A stretch of 9,178 nt of DNA from CANLWN01 sp039815505 (GCA_039815505.1 JBCBZE010000114.1:1-9178), one strand, 5' to 3'. Positions 1-7,121 are shown, counted from the stretch's first letter. A program made the numbers and translations. Notes: generated by a model from the letters alone, not told the origin.

Positions 1-317
1 GCGTAATGCCTACCAGAAATGCAAGGAACGGTATGCTTTTTACGGCGCATGGTACCATAAATATAAAGAACAAAAAATGGGAGGATGACTTTTCCCCTAT
101 CGATGAAACGGGAACTACTTTCGTAGATCGTGAATATTCAAGGGCTTACTTAAGGCATTTGTTCGCCGCCAATGAATATTTGGGGAAACAGATTGCCACT
201 ATCCACAATCTTGGTTTCTATCTTTGGTTGGTCCGCGAGGCCAGAAAGCATATTTTAGCGGGGGATTTCTTGGATTGGAAGAATAAAATGGTACAACAAA
301 TGGACAAAAGACTGTAA
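1..317 (+). CDS. tgt: Queuine tRNA-ribosyltransferase (Tgt), C-terminal part, 5' end outside window
   Basis: This is the last ~104 residues of bacterial tRNA-guanine transglycosylase, which swaps guanine-34 for preQ1 in tRNAs with GUN anticodons on the way to queuosine. The frame is open to the left edge; codon 3-5 is Val, then M-P-T-R-N-A-R-N-G, the conserved stretch that follows the catalytic region, so the ATG at 6 is internal. YSRAYLRHL (nt 135-161) and TIHNLGFY (nt 198-221) match the C-terminal zinc subdomain. The histidine ligand (nt 204-206) is present. The three cysteine ligands of the E. coli and Zymomonas enzymes (C-x-C-x2-C) align with Gly, Thr and Asp (nt 111-128), so the site cannot bind zinc in the usual way. 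From memory this loss is common in Bacteroidota Tgt. The stop TAA shares its last A with the ATG of the next gene, indicating translational coupling. Confidence 0.95.
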   Translation, partial: VMPTRNARNGMLFTAHGTINIKNKKWEDDFSPIDETGTTFVDREYSRAYLRHLFAANEYLGKQIATIHNLGFYLWLVREARKHILAGDFLDWKNKMVQQMDKRL

Positions 318-1399
318 TGCTCACCATTCTGGATAAATACATATTAAAACGTTATTTGGCCACCTTCACGGTCATGTTGTTGCTATTTATCCCAATAGGT
401 ATCATGGCGAATTTAGCGGAGCAAATTGGCAAAATGATCGACAATGAAGCCCCCTTAAACGATATTTTGGTCTACTATTTAAATTTTACCATTTATATAG
501 GCAGCCTATTATTTCCTATTTTTTTGTTTTTATCCGTAATTTTCTTCACCTCCAAATTGGCAAACAATACCGAGATCGTTGCCATATTAAGTTCCGGTGT
601 GTCCTATGGGAGGTTTTTGAGACCTTATCTCATCGGTGCATCGATAATTGCCATTATTCTTTTTTTCATGGGTATGTTCCTAGTGCCCCATGCTAGCAAG
701 GGGTTTAATGAGTTTAAGTTTAAGTACTTAAAAAAAGGTAGGCAGGACAGGGTTACGAGCAATATTTTTAATCAGTTGAACGATCGGGATTATATCTATG
801 TCAGTAGTTTTGACCCGGCACGTAAAATTGGATATAATTTTACGTTCGAGCATTTTACAAAAGATAACAAGCTGGATTATAAGATTTCGGCGGCGAATAT
901 ACGTTGGGTTCCCAAAGATAGTATTTACAGGCTAACCTCCTATGTAAAGCGAAAAATCGCGGCAACGGATGAAATTATTGAGACCAAACGTAGACTGGAT
1001 ACCATTTTCACTTTTAAAATAGAGGATCTTACACCTGTCTCTTACGTAGCCGAAACCAAGAACTTGTTTGAGCTTAATGAGTTCATCGATGTTCAGAAAA
1101 AAAAGGGTGCCTCCAATATAAACACCTATATTTTGGTGAAGTATAAGCGTTGGGCATTGCCCTTGACCGCATTTATCCTTACCATAATAGCAGTTGCGGT
1201 TTCTTCCGTAAAACGAAGAGGGGGAATGGGAATAAATTTGGCCTTTGGCATCGTTGTCGCATTTATTTATATCTTTTTTGACAAGGTGTTCGGAACCTTG
1301 GCCGAACAATCTGGGTTTCCACCTTTGTTGGCCGTTATTATTCCGAATCTGTCTTTTGGTATTTTAGGTCTTTACTTACTGCAGAATGCCAAACGTTAA
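317..1399 (+). CDS. LptF/LptG (YjgP/YjgQ) family lipopolysaccharide export permease
   Basis: A 360-residue inner-membrane permease of the LptB2FG exporter, which extracts LPS from the inner membrane and passes it to the periplasmic bridge. The layout fits the family: three N-terminal membrane segments (about 14-36, 52-80, 104-125), a periplasmic beta-rich domain (about 130-270), then three more segments (about 277-297, 304-325, 335-356). The stretch N-N-T-E-I-V-A-I-L-S-S-G-V-S near 83-96 is the cytoplasmic coupling helix that contacts the LptB ATPase. The R-R-G-G-M-G-I-N segment near 300-307 and the P-P-L-L-A-V-I-I-P-N stretch are also typical. The ATG overlaps the tgt stop by one base (TAATG) and the 3' end overlaps the next gene by 14 bp. 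LptF and LptG cannot be told apart from this sequence alone; the tgt-permease pair is, from memory, common in flavobacteria. No lptB is in the window. Confidence 0.9.
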   Translation: MLTILDKYILKRYLATFTVMLLLFIPIGIMANLAEQIGKMIDNEAPLNDILVYYLNFTIYIGSLLFPIFLFLSVIFFTSKLANNTEIVAILSSGVSYGRFLRPYLIGASIIAIILFFMGMFLVPHASKGFNEFKFKYLKKGRQDRVTSNIFNQLNDRDYIYVSSFDPARKIGYNFTFEHFTKDNKLDYKISAANIRWVPKDSIYRLTSYVKRKIAATDEIIETKRRLDTIFTFKIEDLTPVSYVAETKNLFELNEFIDVQKKKGASNINTYILVKYKRWALPLTAFILTIIAVAVSSVKRRGGMGINLAFGIVVAFIYIFFDKVFGTLAEQSGFPPLLAVIIPNLSFGILGLYLLQNAKR

Positions 1400-2282
1400 G
1401 CTGAAAAATTATCTTCATTTACACTTTATCATATTTATCTGGGGTTTCACGGCCGTATTGGGTAAATTAATTACTATAGATGCATTGCCCTTGGTGTGGT
1501 ATAGAATGTTGATCGCCGTAGTTCTAATTGCGCTTTTTATCCTTTTTAGAAAATACGGGCTAAGCGTGTCATCCAAAAACATAGGGATATTGGTATTGGC
1601 CGGTATTATTATAGCGTTGCATTGGGTTACCTTTTTCAGGGCCATTAAAGTTTCCAATGTATCCATAGCCCTGGCTACGATGTCTACGGGTGCGTTGTTT
1701 ACCGCTTTACTGGAACCGCTATGGTACGGTAGAAAAATGATCTGGTACGAAGTGGTCTTTGGTCTTATCGTTGCGTTGGGACTATACATAATTTTTAATG
1801 TTGACGCAGCTTATGTGGAAGGCATAACATTGGCTTTGATCTCTGCACTGCTGGCCTCTATTTTCTCTTTGATCAATGGTAAATTGATCCAGAAAGAAAG
1901 ACCTTCGGTTATTTCGTTTTATGAATTGGGAAGCGGTGTACTGTTTCTTAGTTTCTACCTGGCCATTCAGGGAGGGTTTGATCCAGGTTTCTTTGTACTG
2001 TCCCCAAACGATTGGGTTTTCATTTTTATCCTTGCATCCGTATGTACCGCATATGCATTCATAGCCTCTGTAAAAGTGATGAAGTATATTACGCCCTACA
2101 CGGTGATGCTATCCATAAATTTGGAACCGGTCTATGGAATTATATTGGCTTTCCTTATTCTAGGCGATAGTGAACGAATGAAACCCGAATTTTATGTGGG
2201 AGCCGCGATTATTTTAGGTACGGTAGTCCTCAATGGGATGCTGAAGACTGTGCTCAAGTTAAAAAAAGAAGGTAGGGGTTAG
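1386..2282 (+). CDS. EamA/DMT-superfamily transporter
   Basis: A 298-residue, very hydrophobic protein with about ten predicted membrane helices in two EamA repeats (about residues 10-135 and 146-285). Hallmarks are the N-terminal H-F-I-I-F-I-W-G-F-T-A-V-L-G-K, the W-Y-R-M-L at the start of helix 2, and the second-repeat signature P-Y-T-V-M-L-S-I-N-L-E-P-V-Y-G near 236-250, followed by G-D-S-E-R-M. Family members export or import small metabolites such as amino acids or nucleosides; the substrate cannot be read from the sequence. The ATG at 1386 lies inside the permease gene, overlapping it by 14 bp in another frame, so the two are probably co-transcribed and translationally coupled. The C-terminus is short and basic (KLKKEGRG), as expected for a cytoplasmic tail. 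A drug or metabolite exporter is the safest call. Confidence 0.88.
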   Translation: MPNVKLKNYLHLHFIIFIWGFTAVLGKLITIDALPLVWYRMLIAVVLIALFILFRKYGLSVSSKNIGILVLAGIIIALHWVTFFRAIKVSNVSIALATMSTGALFTALLEPLWYGRKMIWYEVVFGLIVALGLYIIFNVDAAYVEGITLALISALLASIFSLINGKLIQKERPSVISFYELGSGVLFLSFYLAIQGGFDPGFFVLSPNDWVFIFILASVCTAYAFIASVKVMKYITPYTVMLSINLEPVYGIILAFLILGDSERMKPEFYVGAAIILGTVVLNGMLKTVLKLKKEGRG

Positions 2283-2300
2283 GGTTCTCCATTAAAGTTT

Positions 2301-2308
2301 TATATTTG
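2301..2308 (+). promoter_or_regulatory. Bacteroidota -7 box of the accA promoter
   Basis: TATATTTG matches the TAnnTTTG consensus at every defined position and lies in the 56-bp gap between the transporter and accA. Transcription would start near 2313-2316, giving a leader of about 25 nt before the ATG at 2339. No good TTG -33 element is seen 17-23 bp upstream. The box contains the TTG (2306) that could be mistaken for an accA start. Confidence 0.6.
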
Positions 2309-2338
2309 TCCGTTAAGACAAACAAAACCCGCAAATAC

Positions 2339-3292
2339 ATGGAATATTTGGATTTTGAACTTCCTATAAAGGAACTCGAAGAGCAGTTGGATAAGTGCAC
2401 TATTATTGGAGAAGAAAGTGATGTTGATGTTACGGAGACGTGTAAGCAGATAGAAAAAAAACTGGTGGAGACCAGAAAGAGTATTTATAAAAACCTTACG
2501 GCCTGGCAACGTGTTCAACTCTCCAGGCATCCCAACAGACCTTATACCTTGGACTATATCAACGCCATATGCGGGGATACATTTTTGGAACTTCACGGTG
2601 ACAGAAATGTAAAAGATGATAAAGCCATGATCGGCGGTCTTGGAAAAATAGGTGACCAAAGTTATATGTTCATAGGTCAGCAAAAAGGCTACAATACAAA
2701 AACTAGGCAGTATCGCAATTTTGGTATGGCGAATCCGGAGGGCTATAGAAAAGCGTTGCGATTAATGAAATCCGCGGAGAAGTTTGGCCTACCGGTAGTT
2801 TGTTTGATCGATACTCCAGGAGCATACCCCGGCATTGAAGCGGAAGAACGTGGTCAAGGTGAGGCCATTGCCCGAAATATTTTGGAAATGACCAGGCTTA
2901 AGGTTCCTATAATTGTGGTGATAATTGGTGAAGGAGCCTCTGGGGGAGCCCTCGGAATAGGCGTGGGAGATCGGGTATTGATGTTGGAAAACACTTGGTA
3001 CTCCGTTATTTCACCCGAATCCTGTTCATCTATCCTCTGGAGAAGTTGGGAGTATAAGGAGCAGGCCGCAGATGCCCTTAAACTTACGGCGACGGATATG
3101 AAAAAGTTGAAAATTATCGATGAGATTGTCAGGGAACCCGTTGGCGGGGCACATAGCAATAGGGACAAGACATTCGATATTGTAAAAAATAAAATAGCTA
3201 CACATTACGAGGATTTAAAAAAGTTATCACCAAAAGATTTGGTAAAAGCGCGGATGGAAAAATATGATGATATGGGAGTCTTTAACGGTTAA
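2339..3292 (+). CDS. accA: Acetyl-CoA carboxylase carboxyltransferase subunit alpha (AccA)
   Basis: With AccD, this 317-residue protein forms the cytosolic carboxyltransferase that moves CO2 from biotin on AccB to acetyl-CoA, giving malonyl-CoA for fatty-acid synthesis. The length is normal (E. coli 319). The N-terminal helical part includes L-D-F-E-L-P-I-K-E-L-E. The crotonase-fold core carries R-N-F-G-M-A-N-P-E-G-Y-R-K-A-L-R, then I-D-T-P-G-A-Y-P-G, A-E-E-R-G-Q-G-E-A-I-A-R-N, the oxyanion-hole glycines G-E-G-A-S-G-G-A-L (197-205), and Y-S-V-I-S-P-E-S-C-S-S-I-L-W. The start is the ATG at 2339, not the TTG at 2306, because that TTG is part of the -7 promoter box and homologues begin MEYLDFEL. 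No Shine-Dalgarno is visible, as is usual in this phylum. accD is not in the window. Confidence 0.97.
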   Translation: MEYLDFELPIKELEEQLDKCTIIGEESDVDVTETCKQIEKKLVETRKSIYKNLTAWQRVQLSRHPNRPYTLDYINAICGDTFLELHGDRNVKDDKAMIGGLGKIGDQSYMFIGQQKGYNTKTRQYRNFGMANPEGYRKALRLMKSAEKFGLPVVCLIDTPGAYPGIEAEERGQGEAIARNILEMTRLKVPIIVVIIGEGASGGALGIGVGDRVLMLENTWYSVISPESCSSILWRSWEYKEQAADALKLTATDMKKLKIIDEIVREPVGGAHSNRDKTFDIVKNKIATHYEDLKKLSPKDLVKARMEKYDDMGVFNG

Positions 3293-3401
3293 TCAGCGTT
3301 TTTATCAAGTTCAGAAAAACCCAAACCATACCTAATTCGGATTTTTTTGGTTATCAACACAATTTTGTAACTTATGAACAAGTCAATGTTGATGACCTGT
3401 T

Positions 3402-3419
3402 GATAGCGCATAGGCTATC
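3402..3419. repeat. Short inverted repeat (hairpin) in the dnaB leader region
   Basis: GATAGC (3402-3407) and GCTATC (3414-3419) are perfect complements around a 6-nt loop. No T-run follows, so it is not an intrinsic terminator. It overlaps the second direct TGTTGAT copy. It may be a protein-binding site or chance. Confidence 0.4.
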
Positions 3420-3426
3420 GCTCATG

Positions 3427-3441
3427 TTAACTTAAAGTTAA
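3427..3441. promoter_or_regulatory. Perfect 15-bp palindrome, candidate operator of dnaB
   Basis: TTAACTT-A-AAGTTAA is a perfect inverted repeat centred on 3434. It ends 6 bp before the probable -7 box at 3447 and covers the place where the -33 element should lie. A dimeric regulator bound here would compete with the polymerase. Its AT richness raises the odds of chance somewhat. Confidence 0.4.
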
Positions 3442-3446
3442 TTCCC

Positions 3447-3454
3447 TACTTTCG
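3447..3454 (+). promoter_or_regulatory. Probable -7 box of the dnaB promoter
   Basis: TACTTTCG differs from TAnnTTTG at one position. It lies only 5 bp before the dnaB ATG, so transcription would start at or next to the start codon, giving a leaderless or nearly leaderless mRNA. Confidence 0.45.
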
Positions 3455-3459
3455 TAGCC

Positions 3460-5010
3460 ATGGAAAAATCGAACCCAATTGTTGGTCGTAAAATAGACAA
3501 AACCGCTATAATCAATCTGGAAAGGGGCAAAATACCCCCGCAAGCTGTTGATTTAGAGGAGGTTGTGCTTGGGGCAATGATGATTGACAAGAAAGGGGTC
3601 GATGAAGTAATAGATATCTTACATGCGGATGTCTTTTATAAAGACGCCCATCGTTATATTTATGAAGCCATTTTTACATTGTTCGAAACTTCTGAACCAG
3701 TGGATTTATTAACCGTTTCGACGCAATTAAAGAAAGATGAACGTTTAGAGGCCATAGGGGGTGATTTTTATCTGATAAAGCTCACGCAAAAAGTGGCATC
3801 TTCCGCTCACATTGAGTTTCATGCACGTATTATTCTTCAAAAGTACATCCAACGAAGCCTTATCAAAATATCCAACGAAATTATTGAGGATGCCTATGAT
3901 GATGCTTCGGACGTTTTCGATTTGTTGGACAATGCAGAATCAAAATTGTACGATGTTACCCAAGGAAATTTAAAACGTTCGGCGGAGACTGCCCAAAATT
4001 TGGTCATTCAGGCCAAAAAACGAATCGAAGAGATTGCAAACAAGGAGGGACTAAGCGGTATTCCCTCTGGTTTCGATAAAGTGGATAAACTAACCTCCGG
4101 ATGGCAACCGAGTGATTTGGTCATCATCGCGGCACGCCCGGGTATGGGTAAAACGGCATTGACTTTATCCATGGCCAGGAATATGGCTGTGAATTCCAGT
4201 ATTCCGGTAGCATTCTTTTCGCTGGAAATGTCATCTGTACAATTAATTACCAGATTAATATCTTCCGAAACAGGCCTGTCTTCCGAAAAGTTACGGACAG
4301 GGAGGCTAGAGAAGCATGAGTGGGAGCAATTGAACGTTAAAGTAAAAACGTTGGAAAAGGCACCTTTGTTTATAGACGATACCCCATCACTTTCCATATT
4401 TGATTTAAGGGCAAAGGCAAGGCGATTGGCTTCCCAACATGGTATAAAATTGATTATTATAGATTATTTGCAATTAATGACCGCTGGCAGTAGCCAAAAG
4501 GGAGGAAATCGTGAACAAGAGATTTCCACGATTTCGAGGAACCTGAAAGCCTTGGCCAAAGAATTAAATGTTCCGGTATTGGCACTGTCCCAGTTGTCTA
4601 GGGCCGTTGAAACCAGAGGTGGTAGTAAAAGACCTATTCTATCCGATCTTAGGGAATCTGGCGCCATTGAACAGGATGCGGATATCGTTTCTTTCATTTA
4701 TCGACCAGAGTATTATAAAATTGATGAGTGGGATGATGAAGAAAGGACCCCTACACAAGGTCAAGCGGAGTTTATTGTGGCGAAACATCGAAACGGTGGT
4801 TTAGATAATATTAGGTTAAAGTTCATTGGTCAGTTGGGTAAATTCGATAATTTAGATGACTTTGATTCTCCTTTCGAGTTTCAATCCAAGATGAATGCGA
4901 ATGAAGAAAATCCGTTTGTGACTAAAAATCTTCCAGATGCCAATGAAGCCTTTGGGAGTTCCATGAACGATGATCTGGATCCTGATGACACCAATGATGT
5001 ACCTTTTTAA
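3460..5010 (+). CDS. dnaB: Replicative DNA helicase DnaB
   Basis: A 516-residue hexameric helicase that unwinds DNA ahead of the replisome and recruits primase. The N-terminal helical domain covers about 30-135 (P-P-Q-A-V-D-L-E-E-V-V-L-G-A-M), a helical linker follows to about 195, and the RecA-like motor spans about 200-460. Visible motifs are Walker A G-M-G-K-T (228-232), S-L-E-M-S after it, Walker B I-I-I-D-Y-L-Q-L (Asp335), S-D-L-R-E-S-G-A-I-E-Q-D-A-D around Arg398, and the DNA-binding K-H-R-N-G (442-446). There is no intein. The tail after about 465 is low-complexity and acidic and ends D-D-T-N-D-V-P-F, much like the SSB C-terminal tip. The ATG at 3460 is chosen because homology begins soon after and a -7 box precedes it. 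The last 14 bp overlap the next gene in another frame. Confidence 0.97.
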   Translation: MEKSNPIVGRKIDKTAIINLERGKIPPQAVDLEEVVLGAMMIDKKGVDEVIDILHADVFYKDAHRYIYEAIFTLFETSEPVDLLTVSTQLKKDERLEAIGGDFYLIKLTQKVASSAHIEFHARIILQKYIQRSLIKISNEIIEDAYDDASDVFDLLDNAESKLYDVTQGNLKRSAETAQNLVIQAKKRIEEIANKEGLSGIPSGFDKVDKLTSGWQPSDLVIIAARPGMGKTALTLSMARNMAVNSSIPVAFFSLEMSSVQLITRLISSETGLSSEKLRTGRLEKHEWEQLNVKVKTLEKAPLFIDDTPSLSIFDLRAKARRLASQHGIKLIIIDYLQLMTAGSSQKGGNREQEISTISRNLKALAKELNVPVLALSQLSRAVETRGGSKRPILSDLRESGAIEQDADIVSFIYRPEYYKIDEWDDEERTPTQGQAEFIVAKHRNGGLDNIRLKFIGQLGKFDNLDDFDSPFEFQSKMNANEENPFVTKNLPDANEAFGSSMNDDLDPDDTNDVPF

Positions 5011-6298
5011 ATCATTAAAATTACAATCCCTCAGAGTACTTTCTATAGGGTTTTTTCTATTGTTTTTCACCGCTTCTTTTGAAGCAGCTGCTTCTACTAT
5101 TCTTATTCCTATGGATGCAGATGGTCAAAAGAATCATTTAAAGGCATATGGTATTACCTATTGGGTATTGGCCAAACAACAAAAAGTGCAATGGCTTTTA
5201 AATTATAGAGGAGGCTCCTTCTTGTTACCGGACGGTGAGCGTATTCGAAAAGAATGTCAAATACGGGGCGTATCCTTTGAAATCTTATCGGATGCCCAAA
5301 CCGAAGGAATCTTGGAATCCATTAGCAGCCCATCGCAAAACCAAGATGCCGTAATTTTAGAAAAAGCGCCAAAAATTGCCGTTTATTCCCCCAAGGGAAA
5401 CCAACCTTGGGACGATGCCGTTACCATGGTACTTACCTATGCCGAAATTCCTTATGTGACCATATATGATGAAGAGGTATTGGAGGATAAGTTGGTATTG
5501 TACGATTGGTTGCATTTGCACCACGAAGACTTTACGGGACAGTACGGCAAGTTTTATGGGGCATACAGAGCGGCACCCTGGTATATAGAAAATAAAAAGA
5601 ATGCGGAGGCTTTGGCCGCTAAATTGGGTTTCAGCAAAGTTTCGGAACAAAAAAGGGCCGTAGCCCTAAAAATCCGAAATTATGTCATTGGAGGTGGATT
5701 TATGTTCGCCATGTGTTCCGCTACCGATAGCTATGACATAGCGCTTGCTTCCGATGGCGTGGATATCTGTGAACCTATGTTCGATGGAGATCCTTCCGAT
5801 GCCAATTACCAGAGTAAATTGGATTTTCGGAAAACATTTGCCTTTACTAATTTTATTTTGGAAAGAAACCCTTCCAGATATGAGTTTTCTTCCATTGACA
5901 TGACCAATAAGCGTAGAAACGTACCCAAAGAATCAGATTATTTCTCATTAATGGATTTCTCGGCTAAATGGGATCCGGTCCCTACAATGCTGTGTCAAAA
6001 CCATACCGCATTGGTGAAAGGTTTTATGGGACAGACCACGTCCTTTACCAGGGATGAAATTAAGCCTACGGTCATGATACTCGGGGAGAATAAAATCAAT
6101 GGGGAAGCCCGTTATATCCATGGTATAAAGGGCAAAGGTTTTTTTACATTTTATGGGGGGCATGATCCGGAGGACTACCAGCATAGGGTGGGAGATCCAA
6201 AAACGGAATTGGAATTGCACCCAACCTCTCCCGGATACCGACTTATCTTGAATAATGTACTATTCCCGGCTGCCAAGAAGAAGAAGCAGAAAACCTAA
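4997..6298 (+). CDS. Exported glutamine-amidotransferase-like protein ('asparagine synthetase B'-type, doubtful label)
   Basis: A 433-residue protein; similar flavobacterial proteins are often named asparagine synthetase B, but it lacks an N-terminal nucleophile Cys and any ATP-pyrophosphatase PP-loop (S-G-G-x-D-S), so that name is probably wrong. The N-terminus is a signal peptide: Lys5, Lys8 and Arg13, a hydrophobic core (about 14-28), then A-A-A before Ser33 as a likely signal peptidase I site. A Rossmann-like part begins near K-I-A-V-Y-S-P-K-G. Residues 230-244 have the glycine-rich strand and elbow G-G-G-F-M-F-A-M-C, with Cys240 where class I amidotransferases keep their nucleophile, and F-Y-G-G-H-D-P-E supplies His389. 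The C-terminus is Lys-rich. Start: ATG 4997 gives the cleanest signal peptide; ATGs at 4970, 4985 and 4994 are also in frame. It overlaps dnaB by 14 bp and the phosphatase by 4 bp. Substrate and role are unknown. Confidence 0.85.
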   Translation: MYLFKSLKLQSLRVLSIGFFLLFFTASFEAAASTILIPMDADGQKNHLKAYGITYWVLAKQQKVQWLLNYRGGSFLLPDGERIRKECQIRGVSFEILSDAQTEGILESISSPSQNQDAVILEKAPKIAVYSPKGNQPWDDAVTMVLTYAEIPYVTIYDEEVLEDKLVLYDWLHLHHEDFTGQYGKFYGAYRAAPWYIENKKNAEALAAKLGFSKVSEQKRAVALKIRNYVIGGGFMFAMCSATDSYDIALASDGVDICEPMFDGDPSDANYQSKLDFRKTFAFTNFILERNPSRYEFSSIDMTNKRRNVPKESDYFSLMDFSAKWDPVPTMLCQNHTALVKGFMGQTTSFTRDEIKPTVMILGENKINGEARYIHGIKGKGFFTFYGGHDPEDYQHRVGDPKTELELHPTSPGYRLILNNVLFPAAKKKKQKT

Positions 6299-7101
6299 GA
6301 TTTTTTACTTTCCAGAAGCTTTTCCAAAATTCGTTCCACACCATTTTCATCGTTGCTCAACGTGGTATACTTGGCTGCCTCTAGAACGTTTGGGTGTGCA
6401 TTGGCCATCGCAAAGCTATAATCGGCCATTGCCAACATTTCCAAATCATTATTGTAATCCCCGAAGACCAAAGTTTCACTGCCACTTATATTGTTTTCTT
6501 CCTGTACTTTTTGTAAGGCAAAACCTTTGTGGGCATTTTTGTGCGACAGATCTACCCAATTGGCTCCGGAGACCTTTACTTTTAATTGATTTTCCAAATG
6601 CCGAACAGCGGGATATATATATTGTTCAGAGTTCTCAAAATGATAAATGGCTATTTTTAAAATTTCGGAATTTACATGGTCCAGATGATCTACTATAGTG
6701 TACCCCGAATAATATTGCCTAAGCATATCCAAGAATTTATCGGAATGATTCACGAGGTACGCGTTGTTTTTTCCGCAAAGTACGGGATGCGCCCCTTCAA
6801 TAGGCCGCACAATTTCCAATAATTCGGTTATCGTTGTATGCGATAGGGGAGTGGACAATATTTCCCGTTCTTTCTGTTTTGCAAAACCACCGTTCTCCGC
6901 TATAACGATGATGTCATCCTTTATGGAATCCAATTTTTCAATTATACTACCATATTGCCTGCCGCTGGCAGCAACAAAAAGAATTCCATGCTTCTTTAAT
7001 TCGTCGAATAATTTAAAAAAGTGGGAACTTACTTCATGTTTGGAGTTTAATAAAGTGCCGTCCATATCGGTCACCACCATTTTGATATTCGATAGATCCA
7101 T
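6295..7101 (-). CDS. Cof-type HAD-superfamily phosphatase (HAD-IIB)
   Basis: A 268-residue cytosolic hydrolase of the Cof/YbiV type, which removes phosphate from sugar phosphates, nucleotides or flavin precursors; the substrate here is not readable. All four HAD motifs are present: D-M-D-G-T (nucleophile Asp12, acid/base Asp14), A-S-G-R (Ser46), Lys192 in A-H-K-G-F-A-L, and G-D-Y-N-N-D (Asp215, Asp219). The large insert between motifs II and III is the C2B cap. The start is ATG at 7101-7099, preceded by AAAGGA 6-11 bp upstream. The frame can be read back to a GTG at 7122, but that GTG begins in the -7 promoter box, so it is rejected. The stop overlaps that of the convergent plus-strand gene by 4 bp, and no clear shared terminator is visible. 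Confidence 0.93.
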   Translation of the reverse strand: MDLSNIKMVVTDMDGTLLNSKHEVSSHFFKLFDELKKHGILFVAASGRQYGSIIEKLDSIKDDIIVIAENGGFAKQKEREILSTPLSHTTITELLEIVRPIEGAHPVLCGKNNAYLVNHSDKFLDMLRQYYSGYTIVDHLDHVNSEILKIAIYHFENSEQYIYPAVRHLENQLKVKVSGANWVDLSHKNAHKGFALQKVQEENNISGSETLVFGDYNNDLEMLAMADYSFAMANAHPNVLEAAKYTTLSNDENGVERILEKLLESKKS

Positions 7102-7121
7102 AAGCTTTCCTTTAAAAGCCA

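Larger units (their letters stand above)
3293..3459. promoter_or_regulatory. accA-dnaB intergenic region with repeats and palindromes
   Basis: This 167-bp gap has no gene. It holds three TGTTGAT elements: an inverted copy (ATCAACA, 3352-3358) and two direct copies (3387-3393, 3398-3404) exactly 11 bp apart. It also holds a 6-bp hairpin (3402-3419) and a 15-bp perfect palindrome (3427-3441), ahead of a near-consensus -7 box. A T7 run at 3342-3348 can pair imperfectly with AACCcAAA upstream and might end accA transcription, but the stem has a bulge and is weak. Confidence 0.55.

Noticed and set aside
932..1309. Minus-strand open frame of 125 codons inside the permease gene
   Set aside because: Shadow of a well-supported membrane protein gene; low-complexity Cys/Gly/Asn-rich translation with no family resemblance.
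2306..2338. TTG start extending AccA by 11 residues
   Set aside because: The TTG is part of a full-consensus -7 box and AccA homologues start at the downstream Met (MEYLDFEL).
3318..3354. Possible intrinsic terminator of accA
   Set aside because: The best pairing (AACCcAAA with TTTGGTT) has a bulge and a long loop, and the T-run is used in the stem; too weak for a separate feature.
4970..4996. Earlier start (ATG 4970) for the amidotransferase-like gene
   Set aside because: It puts nine extra residues before the basic region of the signal peptide and lengthens the overlap with dnaB; possible but less likely than 4997.
3460..5010. Intein in DnaB
   Set aside because: Walker A, Walker B and later motifs have normal spacing and the length of 516 residues leaves no room for one.
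5390..5411. CCCAAGG/CCTTGGG inverted repeat
   Set aside because: It lies inside the amidotransferase-like coding region, where the codons for S-P-K-G-N-Q-P-W account for it; no sign of regulation.
6255..6698. Plus-strand open frame of 147 codons
   Set aside because: It is antisense to the phosphatase, whose motifs are complete, and its translation is Pro/Arg/Phe/His-rich without recognisable features.
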